The notes under the pieces are model-generated. The model did not search any database. It had not been told where the DNA came from and worked only from the letters and a program-made list of their open reading frames with translations. Positions 35,209 to 43,033 of a stretch of DNA of 64,000 nucleotides are shown piece after piece. Location of the stretch: contig NZ_CP109162.1 in NCBI RefSeq assembly GCF_035920445.1, forward strand, positions 1,178,001-1,242,000, given 5' to 3'. The position numbers and the translations under genes are program-made. Source of the stretch: Nocardia sp. NBC_01730 (lineage in GTDB: Bacteria > Actinomycetota > Actinomycetes > Mycobacteriales > Mycobacteriaceae). How positions within the stretch are numbered: the first letter of the stretch is position 1; the number at the start of each line of letters is the position of its first letter.

Positions 35209-36519
35209 GTGGCCCGGCCGAGTAGGAATCATCTGCTGCACCAGCACATCCGGGACGCAGGATGGACCTACGAGGACGTCGCCGACAAGATAAACGATCT
35301 CGTCGAGCGAGCAACCGGATGCCGCGGGCTCTACACCGGGGACTCGGTCTTGCGGCTGGTGAACGGGTCGGTGTCTTGGCCCCATCTTCGCTACCGTGAG
35401 GCATTGTGTCGGCTGTTCAACGCCACACCCGGTCAGCTCGGCCTGGCGAACCACCGGGCCGCGCGGGTCCGGGTCAAGGAGGTCGATGTGGATCGGCAGG
35501 AGTTCCTTCGCGGACTGGCGGCCGTGCCCGTACTCGCAGCGCTGCCCGCGCGGCAGCCAACGATCCGTCCGACCAGAGGCAGCGCGCCGCGTACTGTCGG
35601 TCGTGAGCATGCTCAGCGCGTCAACGCCTGGGCCGAGGTGTTCCGTCAGGCCGACGACGCCGGAAACGGCGCGTTCGAGGGCATGACCGCGCAGCTCGCG
35701 CGTGCCCGCGAATACCTCGACGCGACGATGACCCCGCCGGTGGAGCGGGAAATCAAGGCCGCGGTGGCCACCCTGCACCGTGTCGTGGGCTGGGCCCGAT
35801 ACGACCGCGGCGACCACGACGGCGCCCAGCACGACCTCAACGAAGGCTGGAACCTCATCGGCGACGACGGTCCCCGGTGGCTGCGTGCAGCACTACTGAC
35901 CTGCATGGCCCGCCAGGCGATCTACCTCGGGCACCTCGACTACGCCCTCGACAAACTCGGCATCGCCGCGATCCGGTTGGACAAACTGTCGCTGCTGCGC
36001 CGCGCTGACATCGCTGCGGTGAAAGCCCGGGCCTTCGGTGCCCAAGGCAACCACCGCGAATGCCTTCGCGCGGTCATCGAAGCCGAATCGCTGTTCAGCG
36101 AAGCCCGCGACGAAGACCACCCCGACCTCGCACACGAAGGATTCGCGACCTACTACAGCGAAAAGCTGCTCGCCTCCGACCTCGCACACGGACTGTTCAC
36201 CCTGTCCTACCAGCGCGGCCTCGAACTCGGCCAGACCATGACCAGGCTCGAAACCGCGAGAAGTCTCTCCGACGCGCACGCACGCTCCCGACTACGCAGC
36301 ACCGCCCAACTGGCCGCCCTGCACCTTCGCCATGGCGAAACCGAACACGGCGTACACCTTGCCCACCAGGTACTCGATGACGCGCGAGGCACCACCTCGG
36401 CACGAGTGGTCCGCGACATTCACCGCATACACCGGCTCACCACAGAACCCCGGATCAAGACCAGCAGCCCTGTCGCCGAACTCCGCGATAAGACCTCCGC
36501 GCTGCTGGATAGTCTCTGA
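35209..36519 (+). CDS. Helix-turn-helix/TPR-type transcriptional regulator
   Basis: A 436-residue protein; GTG at 35209 is preferred because GGGAGG ends 8 bases upstream. Residues 1-80 resemble an XRE-like DNA-binding domain (HIRDAGWTYEDVADKINDLV ... LCRLFNATPGQLG). After a linker (about 95-130), the C-terminal 300 residues are a series of helical TPR-like pairs (VVGWARYDRGDHDGAQHDL; ARQAIYLGHLDYALDKLG; RARAFGAQGNHRECL type). This architecture is common in actinobacteria, often next to biosynthetic or differentiation genes. Its divergent position and the repeated 13-bp motif suggest that it controls the megasynthase. Confidence 0.75.
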   Translation: MARPSRNHLLHQHIRDAGWTYEDVADKINDLVERATGCRGLYTGDSVLRLVNGSVSWPHLRYREALCRLFNATPGQLGLANHRAARVRVKEVDVDRQEFLRGLAAVPVLAALPARQPTIRPTRGSAPRTVGREHAQRVNAWAEVFRQADDAGNGAFEGMTAQLARAREYLDATMTPPVEREIKAAVATLHRVVGWARYDRGDHDGAQHDLNEGWNLIGDDGPRWLRAALLTCMARQAIYLGHLDYALDKLGIAAIRLDKLSLLRRADIAAVKARAFGAQGNHRECLRAVIEAESLFSEARDEDHPDLAHEGFATYYSEKLLASDLAHGLFTLSYQRGLELGQTMTRLETARSLSDAHARSRLRSTAQLAALHLRHGETEHGVHLAHQVLDDARGTTSARVVRDIHRIHRLTTEPRIKTSSPVAELRDKTSALLDSL

Positions 36520-36554
36520 TCTGCACCGTCGACACCCAGCAGGAGGCAACAACT

Positions 36555-36848
36555 GTGCTCGCAGCATTCTCGATCACCCCAGTCGGCGTCGGCGAAGACG
36601 TCGGCGCTCACGTCGCCGCCGCGATCCGGGTAATCCGTGCCAGCGGGCTACCGAACCGGACAGCAGCCAGCTTCACGGAGATCGAAGGCGACTGGGACGA
36701 AGTCATGGCCGTCATCAAAGCCGCCACCGACGCCGTAATGCAGACCGCCGGACGCGCCAGCATCATCATCAAAGCCGATCTACGCCCCGGACACACCAAC
36801 ACCCTCGATACCAAGATCGAATCGGTCGAACGACATCTCTCCGAATAG
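36555..36848 (+). CDS. Thiamine-binding (UPF0045/MTH1187/YkoF-like) protein
   Basis: A 97-residue protein, GTG start with AGGAGGCAAC upstream. It matches the small MTH1187/YqgV fold: AAFSITPVGVGEDVGAHVAA, then ASFTEIEGDWDEVMAVIKAA, and a closing IIIKADLRPG strand followed by KIESVERHL. Family members bind thiamine or related ligands as tetramers. It follows the regulator by 36 bp and may be co-transcribed, although no thiamine genes are nearby. Confidence 0.7.
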   Translation: MLAAFSITPVGVGEDVGAHVAAAIRVIRASGLPNRTAASFTEIEGDWDEVMAVIKAATDAVMQTAGRASIIIKADLRPGHTNTLDTKIESVERHLSE

Positions 36849-36941
36849 ACGGCATGCTGCGTGAACACGTCGCGGTCCAGAACTGCACCTAGCAGCAGGC
36901 TCTAACCGAAACCAGTGGTGGGCATACCGGTGATCACCGGA

Positions 36942-37190
36942 TCACTCACCAGATTGGTCGGGCTTGTGGCCGAGGATGTAGTAGTGCGCGATCGACTCCT
37001 GTCGCTGTCCGGACGGCTCGCATCCGAGCAACTGCGCTCGAAGGTCCTTCTCGAATTCTTCTGCGAGAGCGGGGTCCTGGCGAATCCGGGCAGTGTAGGA
37101 GGTCGACCACAAGACTCCGAGGAACTCATCCACCGTCCAGTGGCAGATCAAACGGACGGCGCGACGGCTGGTCGAGATTGTGTTGATCAC
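36942..37190 (-). pseudogene. C-terminal remnant of a SAM-dependent methyltransferase
   Basis: The reading CHWTVDEFLGVLWSTSY, then EEFEKDLRAQLLGCEPSGQ and a closing hydrophobic strand with LGHKP, fits the last 70 residues of class I methyltransferases found widely in actinobacteria. The SAM-binding N-terminal two-thirds are absent. The fragment ends about 440 bp left of the element junction, consistent with loss at an integration boundary. Confidence 0.5.
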
Positions 37191-37498
37191 ATCCGCGGAA
37201 TCGTGCGCACCGCTCGTCGGATCGCCGAACAGAGTCGGGATGCAAGCATTACGGCTGAGGCCGACAAGATCCTCCGTCTCGCCCAGGGTCTCGATGTCGG
37301 CCAGCGTCGATAGAAGGTGGACTCGAAGGCGGTGCGTGGCCGCGGATCACGAGTGGGGGTGAGTCAGGGGCGATCCCAGGCCCGCTGTCGGCGCCAGCCC
37401 TTCAGTGCTGGGGGCCGCGCTGGCATGACTTCTCTGGGTCGATTCCCGAACTCCAAGCCGTTGATCGCAGGGGTCTCTCCCAGGTCATCGGCAGCTTT

Positions 37499-37518
37499 CA
37501 GTGTGCCGACAGTGTGCC
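37499..37518 (+). repeat. Direct repeat, possible integrase arm sites
   Basis: CAGTGTGCC occurs at 37499-37507 and again at 37510-37518 (11-bp period, one helical turn). CAGTGTG recurs in the tRNA-like core near 37630. Paired short repeats beside an integration core are typical of integrase arm-binding sites; this function is inferred. Confidence 0.4.
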
Positions 37519-37633
37519 AAGACATGCAGATCTCGGCCATGCGAGGCAGTACGAGCCGGACTGATCAGACCTGTGAATTGGACAGGAGGTACGGGATGAC
37601 ACCCGTTGGACAGCCTCGGCGACACTGACAGTG

Positions 37634-37668
37634 TGGGGGTCAGGGGTTCGAGTCCCCTTAGCTCCACC
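37634..37668 (+). other. 3' part of a tRNA gene (tRNA-Ala-like), probable attachment site
   Basis: The stretch contains a perfect T-arm (AGGGG TTCGAGT CCCCT) followed by the acceptor end TAGCTCCACC, matching the 3' end of actinobacterial tRNA-Ala as I remember it. No D-arm or 5' acceptor strand precedes it. It lies 120 bp before an integrase gene, so it is best read as an attachment core (attL/attR or an internal junction), not a working tRNA. Confidence 0.65.
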
Positions 37669-37672
37669 CGTA

Positions 37673-37699
37673 AATGGCCTGGTCATCGACCAGGCCATT
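37673..37699. terminator. Perfect hairpin after the tRNA-like core
   Basis: AATGGCCTGGTC, three bases, then its exact reverse complement (12-bp stem), followed by a T-rich stretch. Placed as a tRNA terminator would be. Confidence 0.75.
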
Positions 37700-37787
37700 A
37701 CTCTTGGTTCTGTACCGCGTCACCACTGCGGTCACCACCTGCCTCTCAGGGCGACACGTCGATACTTCGACGACCCGGAGGCTTCAT

Positions 37788-39080
37788 ATGCTCACACCCC
37801 GCCCACGGCCGCGTAAAGACGGCACCGTCAGTTGGCAGGTGCCCTTCCACTACTACGACACCGACGGCAAACGCCGTCAGTCCTCCGAGAGCTTCGACGA
37901 CTTCGCCGAAGCGCAATGGTGGGCCGACCTCGTCGACCGCGTGGGTGTCGATGAGGCGCTCAAGGTCGTCGCGACCAAGCGCGATACCGGGTCCGACGTG
38001 GTGCTGTTGACCGACTGGCTGACCCGCTACGCGGACCGACTCCGCGGCGTCCAGGAAGACGGCCGCCGCAAATATCATTCCTACATTCGTAACGACATCG
38101 AGCCGTTCTTTGGTGAGCGTGCGCCGATCGATGCCGTCACTCAGGACACCGACGCTGCCTGGATCGTCTACCTCGAACAAGACAAGGGCAACAAGCCCAA
38201 GACGATCAAGAACAAGCATGGCTTTCTTTCCGCCGGATTACGCGCAGCGGTTGAGCAACGCCCTACTGCGCTGCTGCCATTCAATCCGTGCGCTGGAATG
38301 CGGCTGCCGCGTCACGATCCGGCCGAGATCGAGATCTTCGACAACAACGAATGGGAGTTGTTCGAGCAAGTGCTGGCAGAGCGGTGGCGCCCGCAGGCCG
38401 AATTCGGGCTGGTCTCGATGGCGCGACCCAGCGAGGTCGGCGCTCTGCTGGTGCGTGATGTGAACCCGATTACCGGAGAGGTGCGAATCAATAAAGCGTG
38501 GAAGGACGGTGGCAGTCGGCTCAAACTTGGTAAACCCAAGTCCACCAGGGGAATTCGTACCGTAAACATACCGTTGGAAACCCTGGATCGGCTGGACCTG
38601 TCGCGTCCGGGCGACGAGTTGCTGTTCCATACGGTGAACCGAACTCCGATCAGGGCGGCCTACTTCCACCGCAAGGCGTGGCAGCCCGCTCTGCGGCGGC
38701 TCGACGCGCTGGCGCGTGCCGCTGCCGCATACGCGCGTGGACAAGACGCGCTCGCGGGCGAATACTTGAGTCCTTTCGCTCGCAAAGCCCTCTGGCGTGG
38801 GGCGGACCCAGATGAACTGCTCGAGCGGCACAGCACTGCGGTGGCTACGCTGCGCGTCAAGCATCTGAACCCGTACATGCTGCGGCACACCGGAATATCC
38901 TGGAAACTTCAGGATGGTGTGCCGCTGTTCGTGGTGTCCCGTGACGCTGGACATGAATCGGTCACCACCACCGACCGCCGTTACGGGCACAACGACCGCA
39001 AAGCCAGCGAATCCGCGGCTCAAGTCATCGCGAGTCGGCTGCCGCGCGTGCGCGCCAACATGCTCGCAGTCGCTGCCTGA
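37788..39080 (+). CDS. int: Tyrosine-type site-specific integrase of the ICE
   Basis: A 430-residue protein from the ATG at 37788 with GGAGG 8 bases upstream. It has an N-terminal arm-binding region (GTVSWQVPFHYYDTDGKRRQ), a SAM-like core-binding domain at about 80-180, and the catalytic domain with Arg in MARPSEVGAL, the box LRHTGIS, GHESVTTTDRRYGH containing the His and the nucleophilic Tyr. The catalytic domain has an insertion of about 60 residues (LARAAAAYARGQDALAGEYL), as in other actinobacterial integrases. The gene lies next to a tRNA-like core and upstream of excision and conjugation genes, as in an ICE. Confidence 0.88.
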   Translation: MLTPRPRPRKDGTVSWQVPFHYYDTDGKRRQSSESFDDFAEAQWWADLVDRVGVDEALKVVATKRDTGSDVVLLTDWLTRYADRLRGVQEDGRRKYHSYIRNDIEPFFGERAPIDAVTQDTDAAWIVYLEQDKGNKPKTIKNKHGFLSAGLRAAVEQRPTALLPFNPCAGMRLPRHDPAEIEIFDNNEWELFEQVLAERWRPQAEFGLVSMARPSEVGALLVRDVNPITGEVRINKAWKDGGSRLKLGKPKSTRGIRTVNIPLETLDRLDLSRPGDELLFHTVNRTPIRAAYFHRKAWQPALRRLDALARAAAAYARGQDALAGEYLSPFARKALWRGADPDELLERHSTAVATLRVKHLNPYMLRHTGISWKLQDGVPLFVVSRDAGHESVTTTDRRYGHNDRKASESAAQVIASRLPRVRANMLAVAA

Positions 39081-39115
39081 GCAGCACCCCACCCCACCCC
39101 ACCCCGCAACGTTCT

Positions 39116-39315
39116 GTGTCGGGGCAGAACATTGTCCTCGCGACCATCGGCGACTACCTGACCGAATACGGCCACCATGGTGACCGGCGCGGCCAGATTC
39201 GTGATCTGGTCACGGTGCTGCGCAACAACACCAGGATCGTGGCCGCGTGTGAGCCGTTGAACCTGGCTGGTGCGCGGGTGGTCGGTGTTGATCTGCATGG
39301 TTGCCGATCTGGTGT
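39116..39315 (+). pseudogene. Coding-like fragment, unknown family
   Basis: From GTG or ATG around 39116-39119 the frame shows strongly GC-biased third positions (TIGDYLTEYGHHGDRRGQIR) until about residue 65, after which the signal fades. It looks like the 5' part of a gene cut or frameshifted near 39310. A GC-rich CCCCA microrepeat at 39087-39106 precedes it. Confidence 0.35.
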
Positions 39316-39558
39316 CACCCGCAGGGTGGTGGGGCGGCGATCGTGGTGTGCAGGCGGAATCGCCAGACGCTGTTGTCGCCGATGGACCGCACCGCTCGCA
39401 TTGCTGGGGGGTGTGGTGCGGATGTCGGCATTGCTCGCGAACCGGCGGCGGATCCGGTCCTGATGAAACGGCGGATACTCCGGCGGCCGGAATCCGGCGT
39501 TCTCGACCTCGTTCCAGTACAGGTCGTGGATGACGTCGTGCAGCAGCCGGATCAACAC
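39154..39558 (-). CDS. Hypothetical protein or remnant
   Basis: The first 60 codons from GTG 39558 are coding-like (LIRLLHDVIHDLYWNEVENA, then PPEYPPFHQDRIRRRF), but the rest is Arg/Thr-rich low-complexity and overlaps a coding-like frame on the other strand. Upstream the frame continues with GGGAGEST before a stop, so the true start is uncertain. No family is recognised; probably decayed. Confidence 0.3.
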   Translation of the reverse strand: MLIRLLHDVIHDLYWNEVENAGFRPPEYPPFHQDRIRRRFASNADIRTTPPSNASGAVHRRQQRLAIPPAHHDRRPTTLRVTPDRQPCRSTPTTRAPARFNGSHAATILVLLRSTVTRSRIWPRRSPWWPYSVR

Positions 39559-39651
39559 CGTGGACTCACCGGCACCACCGCCGTCGGGCGCAATCTACTG
39601 GTTCCGGTCGGTGCAGTGTGGTGACTTTGGATGCGGCCTGGAGCGAGGCGG

Positions 39652-39900
39652 TCAACTCATGTTGGTGACGGTGAGCTGTGTAATGGCATCGGCGTAGATC
39701 CTGTTCATCCGGCGCCGCTCGGCGTTCTCGGCGCGAAGCCTGCACAAGGCCTCGTCCGGTGGCGGCGCCGGGTACAGTTTGCCGTCGCCAACGAGCGGGT
39801 ACCGGCCCCGCCTACCGCATTCATCGCCGCGCGCGATGGCACTTGGTTCGCGCTCGATGCCGGCATTCGCATCGAGCGTGGACATGACGGATGTGAACAT
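39652..39900 (-). CDS. Small hypothetical protein downstream of the excisionase-like gene
   Basis: This 82-residue protein ends in a charged helix (DEALCRLRAENAERRRMNRI) and TVTNMS. Third-codon positions are GC-rich throughout, but the start (ATG at 39900) has no clear ribosome-binding site. It lies 25 bp after the HTH gene on the same strand, so both may be translated from one message. Function unknown. Confidence 0.45.
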   Translation of the reverse strand: MFTSVMSTLDANAGIEREPSAIARGDECGRRGRYPLVGDGKLYPAPPPDEALCRLRAENAERRRMNRIYADAITQLTVTNMS

Positions 39901-39925
39901 TGCACAGCGATTTGGGCGGCTACGA

Positions 39926-40273
39926 CTATCGGCGTTTGCGCTGAGGTGGTATCTGGCGTCGTCTTCGGGTTTCCCTGCGCTGTGGAGGGCGCGTCGGATC
40001 GGAGGGCCTCGGCGTTGTACCGGTGGTATCCGGGCTCTGGTTGGCAGTATGCCGGGTGGACTCGAGGGCTGCTGCGATATCTCCGGCGGTGAGGAACCAG
40101 GTTCTGCCAGCCTTGTGCCCAGGGAGTTTCCCTTTGTTGAGCTGATCCGCATACCAGCGGCATGACTTGCGCAATGCGCGAGCTCCGACCGAGATCGGAT
40201 AGGTCGGCTCATGCGGAGTTGTGGGACCTGTCTTGTCCAGCGGTACTGGTTGAGTGCCTGAGGTATCTGTCAT
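39926..40273 (-). CDS. Excisionase-like helix-turn-helix protein
   Basis: A 115-residue protein. Residues about 30-70 (ARALRKSCRWYADQLNKGKL then GRTWFLTAGDIAAALE) fit the winged helix of MerR/Xis-type small DNA-binding proteins. The N-terminus is Pro/Thr-rich and the C-terminal 40 residues are Arg/Pro-rich and presumably disordered. Such proteins direct excision of integrated elements together with the integrase, and it lies 1.2 kb from int in the opposite orientation. The role as Xis is inferred from fold and position. Confidence 0.6.
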   Translation of the reverse strand: MTDTSGTQPVPLDKTGPTTPHEPTYPISVGARALRKSCRWYADQLNKGKLPGHKAGRTWFLTAGDIAAALESTRHTANQSPDTTGTTPRPSDPTRPPQRRETRRRRQIPPQRKRR

Positions 40274-40680
40274 TACGGTCTGCGCATCCCTGCGTCACCG
40301 TGGATGACTTCTGAGTGATGTTGTGCCGCTCTCGCATAGAGAACCTCGGTCGAAGTGGCAATTTTGTATGTGCTCCCATGTCATTGGTGGTACCTCATTT
40401 GCTCGATCGTCACGTAACCGGTTTCGCTGTCGCTGGTCTGTTCATGTCCACTTGCGGTCCATATGCCAGCAAGTCGTTTCCGGCGGCGACCCGAACCGAT
40501 TTTGTATGTGCAGGCATAACATCCTGTAGTAGGACTGTCGGCGGATGCTGCAACGTAGCTAGCTCCCGGTGTTGCCCGACAGTGCCAGATGTGGTGAGGA
40601 GGCGACTTGTCGAACGCAGTCGCAGCCAAAGCTTTCCAGTCTCGGCGTGTCGGCAGCGCGTGTCGGGATGTCATCCAGTG
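40274..40680. repeat. Gene-poor region with a 13-bp direct repeat
   Basis: ATTTTGTATGTGC occurs at 40361-40373 and 40499-40511 in a locally AT-richer stretch between the excisionase-like gene and the XRE regulator gene. A 97-codon reverse frame (40674-40381) overlaps it but lacks family resemblance. The repeats may be regulator-binding or transfer-related sites. Confidence 0.4.
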
Positions 40681-41490
40681 TTACGGACCGAGGGGGCCGG
40701 AATACGGCTTGGGGATCGCGGTAACGAGTAGGACGGTCATGTTCGCGACCATGGGGGCGATGCCGAGCCGGTAGGAGACAAGTCCGCCGTTCGGGGGTTG
40801 ACGGATGTGGAGCAAGTCGTCGCTGTCGCGGCCGTAGTTCACCTCGAGGCTCGACGCCCATAGGCGCCGGAATTCCCTGTTGGGGCCGAGATGCCGTATG
40901 AGGTTGCGGGCTTGCTGAGAGTTTCGGTAGAGCCCGAGGATGGCCTTGTCATAGGCGACGTTGAGTGCAGCCTCCTGCTCCCACGCCACCCACACATCCT
41001 TAGCGACAGGGCTGAAGATCCATGCCGCGATCGAGTAGGTTTCCTCGATGCCGGGCAGGGTTGATCGAAACAGGTCATTGCAGGCCAAGACGTTCCAGAT
41101 CGGGTCCACGTATGCCGCGAAAACGCCTCGGTGCTCGAGGTCATCGAGATGGTGCAGCCAGTCGAGGTTCGCGGTCACAGACTGGCGGAGCTTGTCGGTC
41201 GGCACGAGATCCTCCGGTGGAGAACGCAGTTCGCGTAGGTGACGCGCTTGTAGCGGACTGGGTTCATACCCGGCGATGAGCGCTTCCAACGTTTCGAGCT
41301 TCGGCACGTACTTGTCCACCTCGATGTCGAACAGGTACGAGTTGCTGATGCCATGACGGTCGCGAGCTGTCAGGCGTGTCAGCCCCAGGTCCTCACGGAT
41401 CAGCCGCAACGTGCTGCCCAACGTCGGGATGCCCGGTGGCGCGGTCGTTCTGGCATTGGTTCGGGAACGGTATGCGGGATTCCGGTTCAT
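40681..41490 (-). CDS. XRE-family regulator with MmyB-like ligand domain
   Basis: A 269-residue protein. The N-terminal helix-turn-helix is at about 25-75 (LGSTLRLIREDLGLTRLTAR, then NSYLFDIEVDKYVPKLETLE). Residues about 115-260 match the PAS-like MmyB/MLTR ligand-binding domain: AYVDPIWNVLACNDLFRST, a middle IAAWIFSPVAKDVW, and a final beta strand. These regulators are frequent in actinobacterial mobile elements. It reads away from the conjugation operon that starts 380 bp to the right, so it is the obvious candidate to control that operon. Confidence 0.75.
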   Translation of the reverse strand: MNRNPAYRSRTNARTTAPPGIPTLGSTLRLIREDLGLTRLTARDRHGISNSYLFDIEVDKYVPKLETLEALIAGYEPSPLQARHLRELRSPPEDLVPTDKLRQSVTANLDWLHHLDDLEHRGVFAAYVDPIWNVLACNDLFRSTLPGIEETYSIAAWIFSPVAKDVWVAWEQEAALNVAYDKAILGLYRNSQQARNLIRHLGPNREFRRLWASSLEVNYGRDSDDLLHIRQPPNGGLVSYRLGIAPMVANMTVLLVTAIPKPYSGPLGP

Positions 41491-41873
41491 GCGGAGTCCC
41501 CCTTCAGTGTCTTCCGCCGCGAAGCGTGCGGAAGTATGATGATCGGTTGCCCCCAGATATGTTTCCTTCCTATCAGACGTGTGTCTGGCGCTGCAAGATC
41601 TTTCCGCCTGAGAGAACCCGAAGATGTTGCTGACCCCGGGGGCTTGGTTGCTGCGCGTGCACTCCGAAACGCGCTGCCACAGAAGATGTTACCGAGAATT
41701 TTATTTACCGATCCGATCGTGAAATGGTCGGCAAACGTCCTGCATACCGGCGCAATAGCAAATTGACGATCCAGTCGTTACCGAAAAATAGGTAAGCGTA
41801 AACCCTAGCTTTCCAAGCGGTTTCGGGGTTTGGATGTGAAGTGCAAGTCCAAACCGATTGAAAGGAAACCGCA
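41491..41873. promoter_or_regulatory. Intergenic region between regulator and conjugation operon
   Basis: A relatively AT-rich region (41690-41830) with an inverted repeat GGTTTGGA (41827-41834) / TCCAAACC (41848-41855) about 20 bp upstream of the 35-residue peptide gene. It probably contains divergent promoters and an operator. Confidence 0.5.
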
Positions 41874-41981
41874 TTGGATCCCATGCTGATCCTCGGATGG
41901 GTGAACGCCGGTCTGTCACTGCTGTCCAATGGATTGTCCGTGGCAGCACAGGCACTGACACTCATCCTCCCCTTCATCTGA
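41874..41981 (+). CDS. 35-residue hydrophobic peptide
   Basis: It starts at TTG 41874 with AAAGGAAA upstream (ATG at 41883 would be close behind) and ends at TGA 41981. The reading is one hydrophobic helix (GWVNAGLSLLSNGLSVAAQA, then LTLILPFI) with almost no charge. The good ribosome-binding site and the hairpin 21 bp after the stop support a real short gene at the head of the conjugation operon. It could be a membrane peptide, a leader, or a small toxin. Function unknown. Confidence 0.5.
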   Translation: MDPMLILGWVNAGLSLLSNGLSVAAQALTLILPFI

Positions 41982-42002
41982 CACGTAAGCCCTGAGAAGC
42001 GG

Positions 42003-42032
42003 CCTCCCAGCAGCGAATTCGTTCCTGGGAGG
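42003..42032. terminator. Hairpin after the 35-residue peptide gene
   Basis: CCTCCCAG, 14 bases, CTGGGAGG. It lies between the peptide gene and the operon proper, so it may act as a partial terminator or attenuator. Confidence 0.5.
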
Positions 42033-42112
42033 CACCTCGAAAGCGCCCGCCCCCGCGCAATTCAGGCCGCATACCCATCATTCGTACCTTCACGACGAAG
42101 GGTCTATTTGCC

Positions 42113-43033
42113 ATGCCCAAATCCACGCGAATTCCGAGCGATCGCTTACCCGATCGACGACGCGGGAATGTCAGCACACCGGAACGTAATCGTCTGTGCC
42201 GCAGTCTTTCCCGTGGTGGTAGCGCCATTCTGGTTGGCGCGGTGCCCGTTGCCATTGTCTTGGCCACTGTCGCGGGACCGGCGGTTGCCGCTGAGCCTCC
42301 CGCCGCGATTGCTGACCAATCGGGTGTCACCGGTCCCGCCCAACCTGGCACGACCACTGTCCCTGCACCCCCTGAGCCTGTCCCGGCGCCCGAACCTGCA
42401 CCGCCGATCTACTATTCGCAGCCACCAGAGGTCCGCAACGACGCACCCTCACGTCCGGCTCCATCCTCGGTAGAACCCGTGGAGCCGATACGGATCGAGG
42501 AACTACACCTACCTGAGCCCGTGGCACCTGTGGCGCCGATCGAGGCGCCGGTGAACATGATTCGCATCGGGCAGTGGGAGACACCGCGTCCGGACTGGTT
42601 GCCCCCTGAATGCGCTGACGCTGTCAACGACACCGCGGCGGGTGCCGAAGCTCAGGTAGCGACCGCGCTGGACTCGATCGGTATACCTGCGGGCCGATCC
42701 GACCGGGTCAGTGGAGCTACGTTGGCTGGGGCTGGAGTCGGCGGGGCCGCAGGCGCGGCCGTAGCTGGTGCGCCTGTTGCAGTCGCGGGAGCGGTGGTCG
42801 GTGGCCTGATCGGCGGCACCATCGGCGGGATCGCGGGAGCTGTACTCGGCACCGTCGTGCCGGTGCCAGTCATCGGCACGGTCACCTCGGGTATCGCTGG
42901 AACCGCACTCGGAGCGGCGGCCGGGGCGGCGGCCGGGGCGGCAGTCGTGGGCATTCCCGCCGCAGTGGTCGGTGCAGTGGTCGGCGGCATGATCGGCGCC
43001 GGGTTCGGCGCCGGTGTCGGAGTGGGCCAATGA
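42113..43033 (+). CDS. Exported Pro-rich/glycine-zipper protein
   Basis: A 306-residue protein. After a basic N-terminus there is a signal or anchor segment (AILVGAVPVAIVLATVAGPA), then a Pro/Glu-rich spacer (about 50-125), a short folded part with two Trp and a Cys (GQWETPRPDWLPPECADAV), and a C-terminal 110-residue Gly/Ala region with repeated GxxxG (AGAVVGGLIGGTIGGIAGAV). Glycine zippers pack in membranes, so it may form a pore or collar for the conjugation apparatus in the mycolate outer layer (inference). Its stop overlaps the next ATG. A shorter paralogue lies at 5958. Confidence 0.65.
   Translation: MPKSTRIPSDRLPDRRRGNVSTPERNRLCRSLSRGGSAILVGAVPVAIVLATVAGPAVAAEPPAAIADQSGVTGPAQPGTTTVPAPPEPVPAPEPAPPIYYSQPPEVRNDAPSRPAPSSVEPVEPIRIEELHLPEPVAPVAPIEAPVNMIRIGQWETPRPDWLPPECADAVNDTAAGAEAQVATALDSIGIPAGRSDRVSGATLAGAGVGGAAGAAVAGAPVAVAGAVVGGLIGGTIGGIAGAVLGTVVPVPVIGTVTSGIAGTALGAAAGAAAGAAVVGIPAAVVGAVVGGMIGAGFGAGVGVGQ

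Noticed and set aside
37594..37668. Complete tRNA or tmRNA 3' domain
   Set aside because: No 5' acceptor strand or D-arm can be found upstream; only the 3' part is present.
37485..37698. Reverse-strand peptides (GLEPLTPTL / GTRTPDPHT type)
   Set aside because: These are translations across the tRNA 3' end and terminator, a frequent annotation artefact at integration sites.
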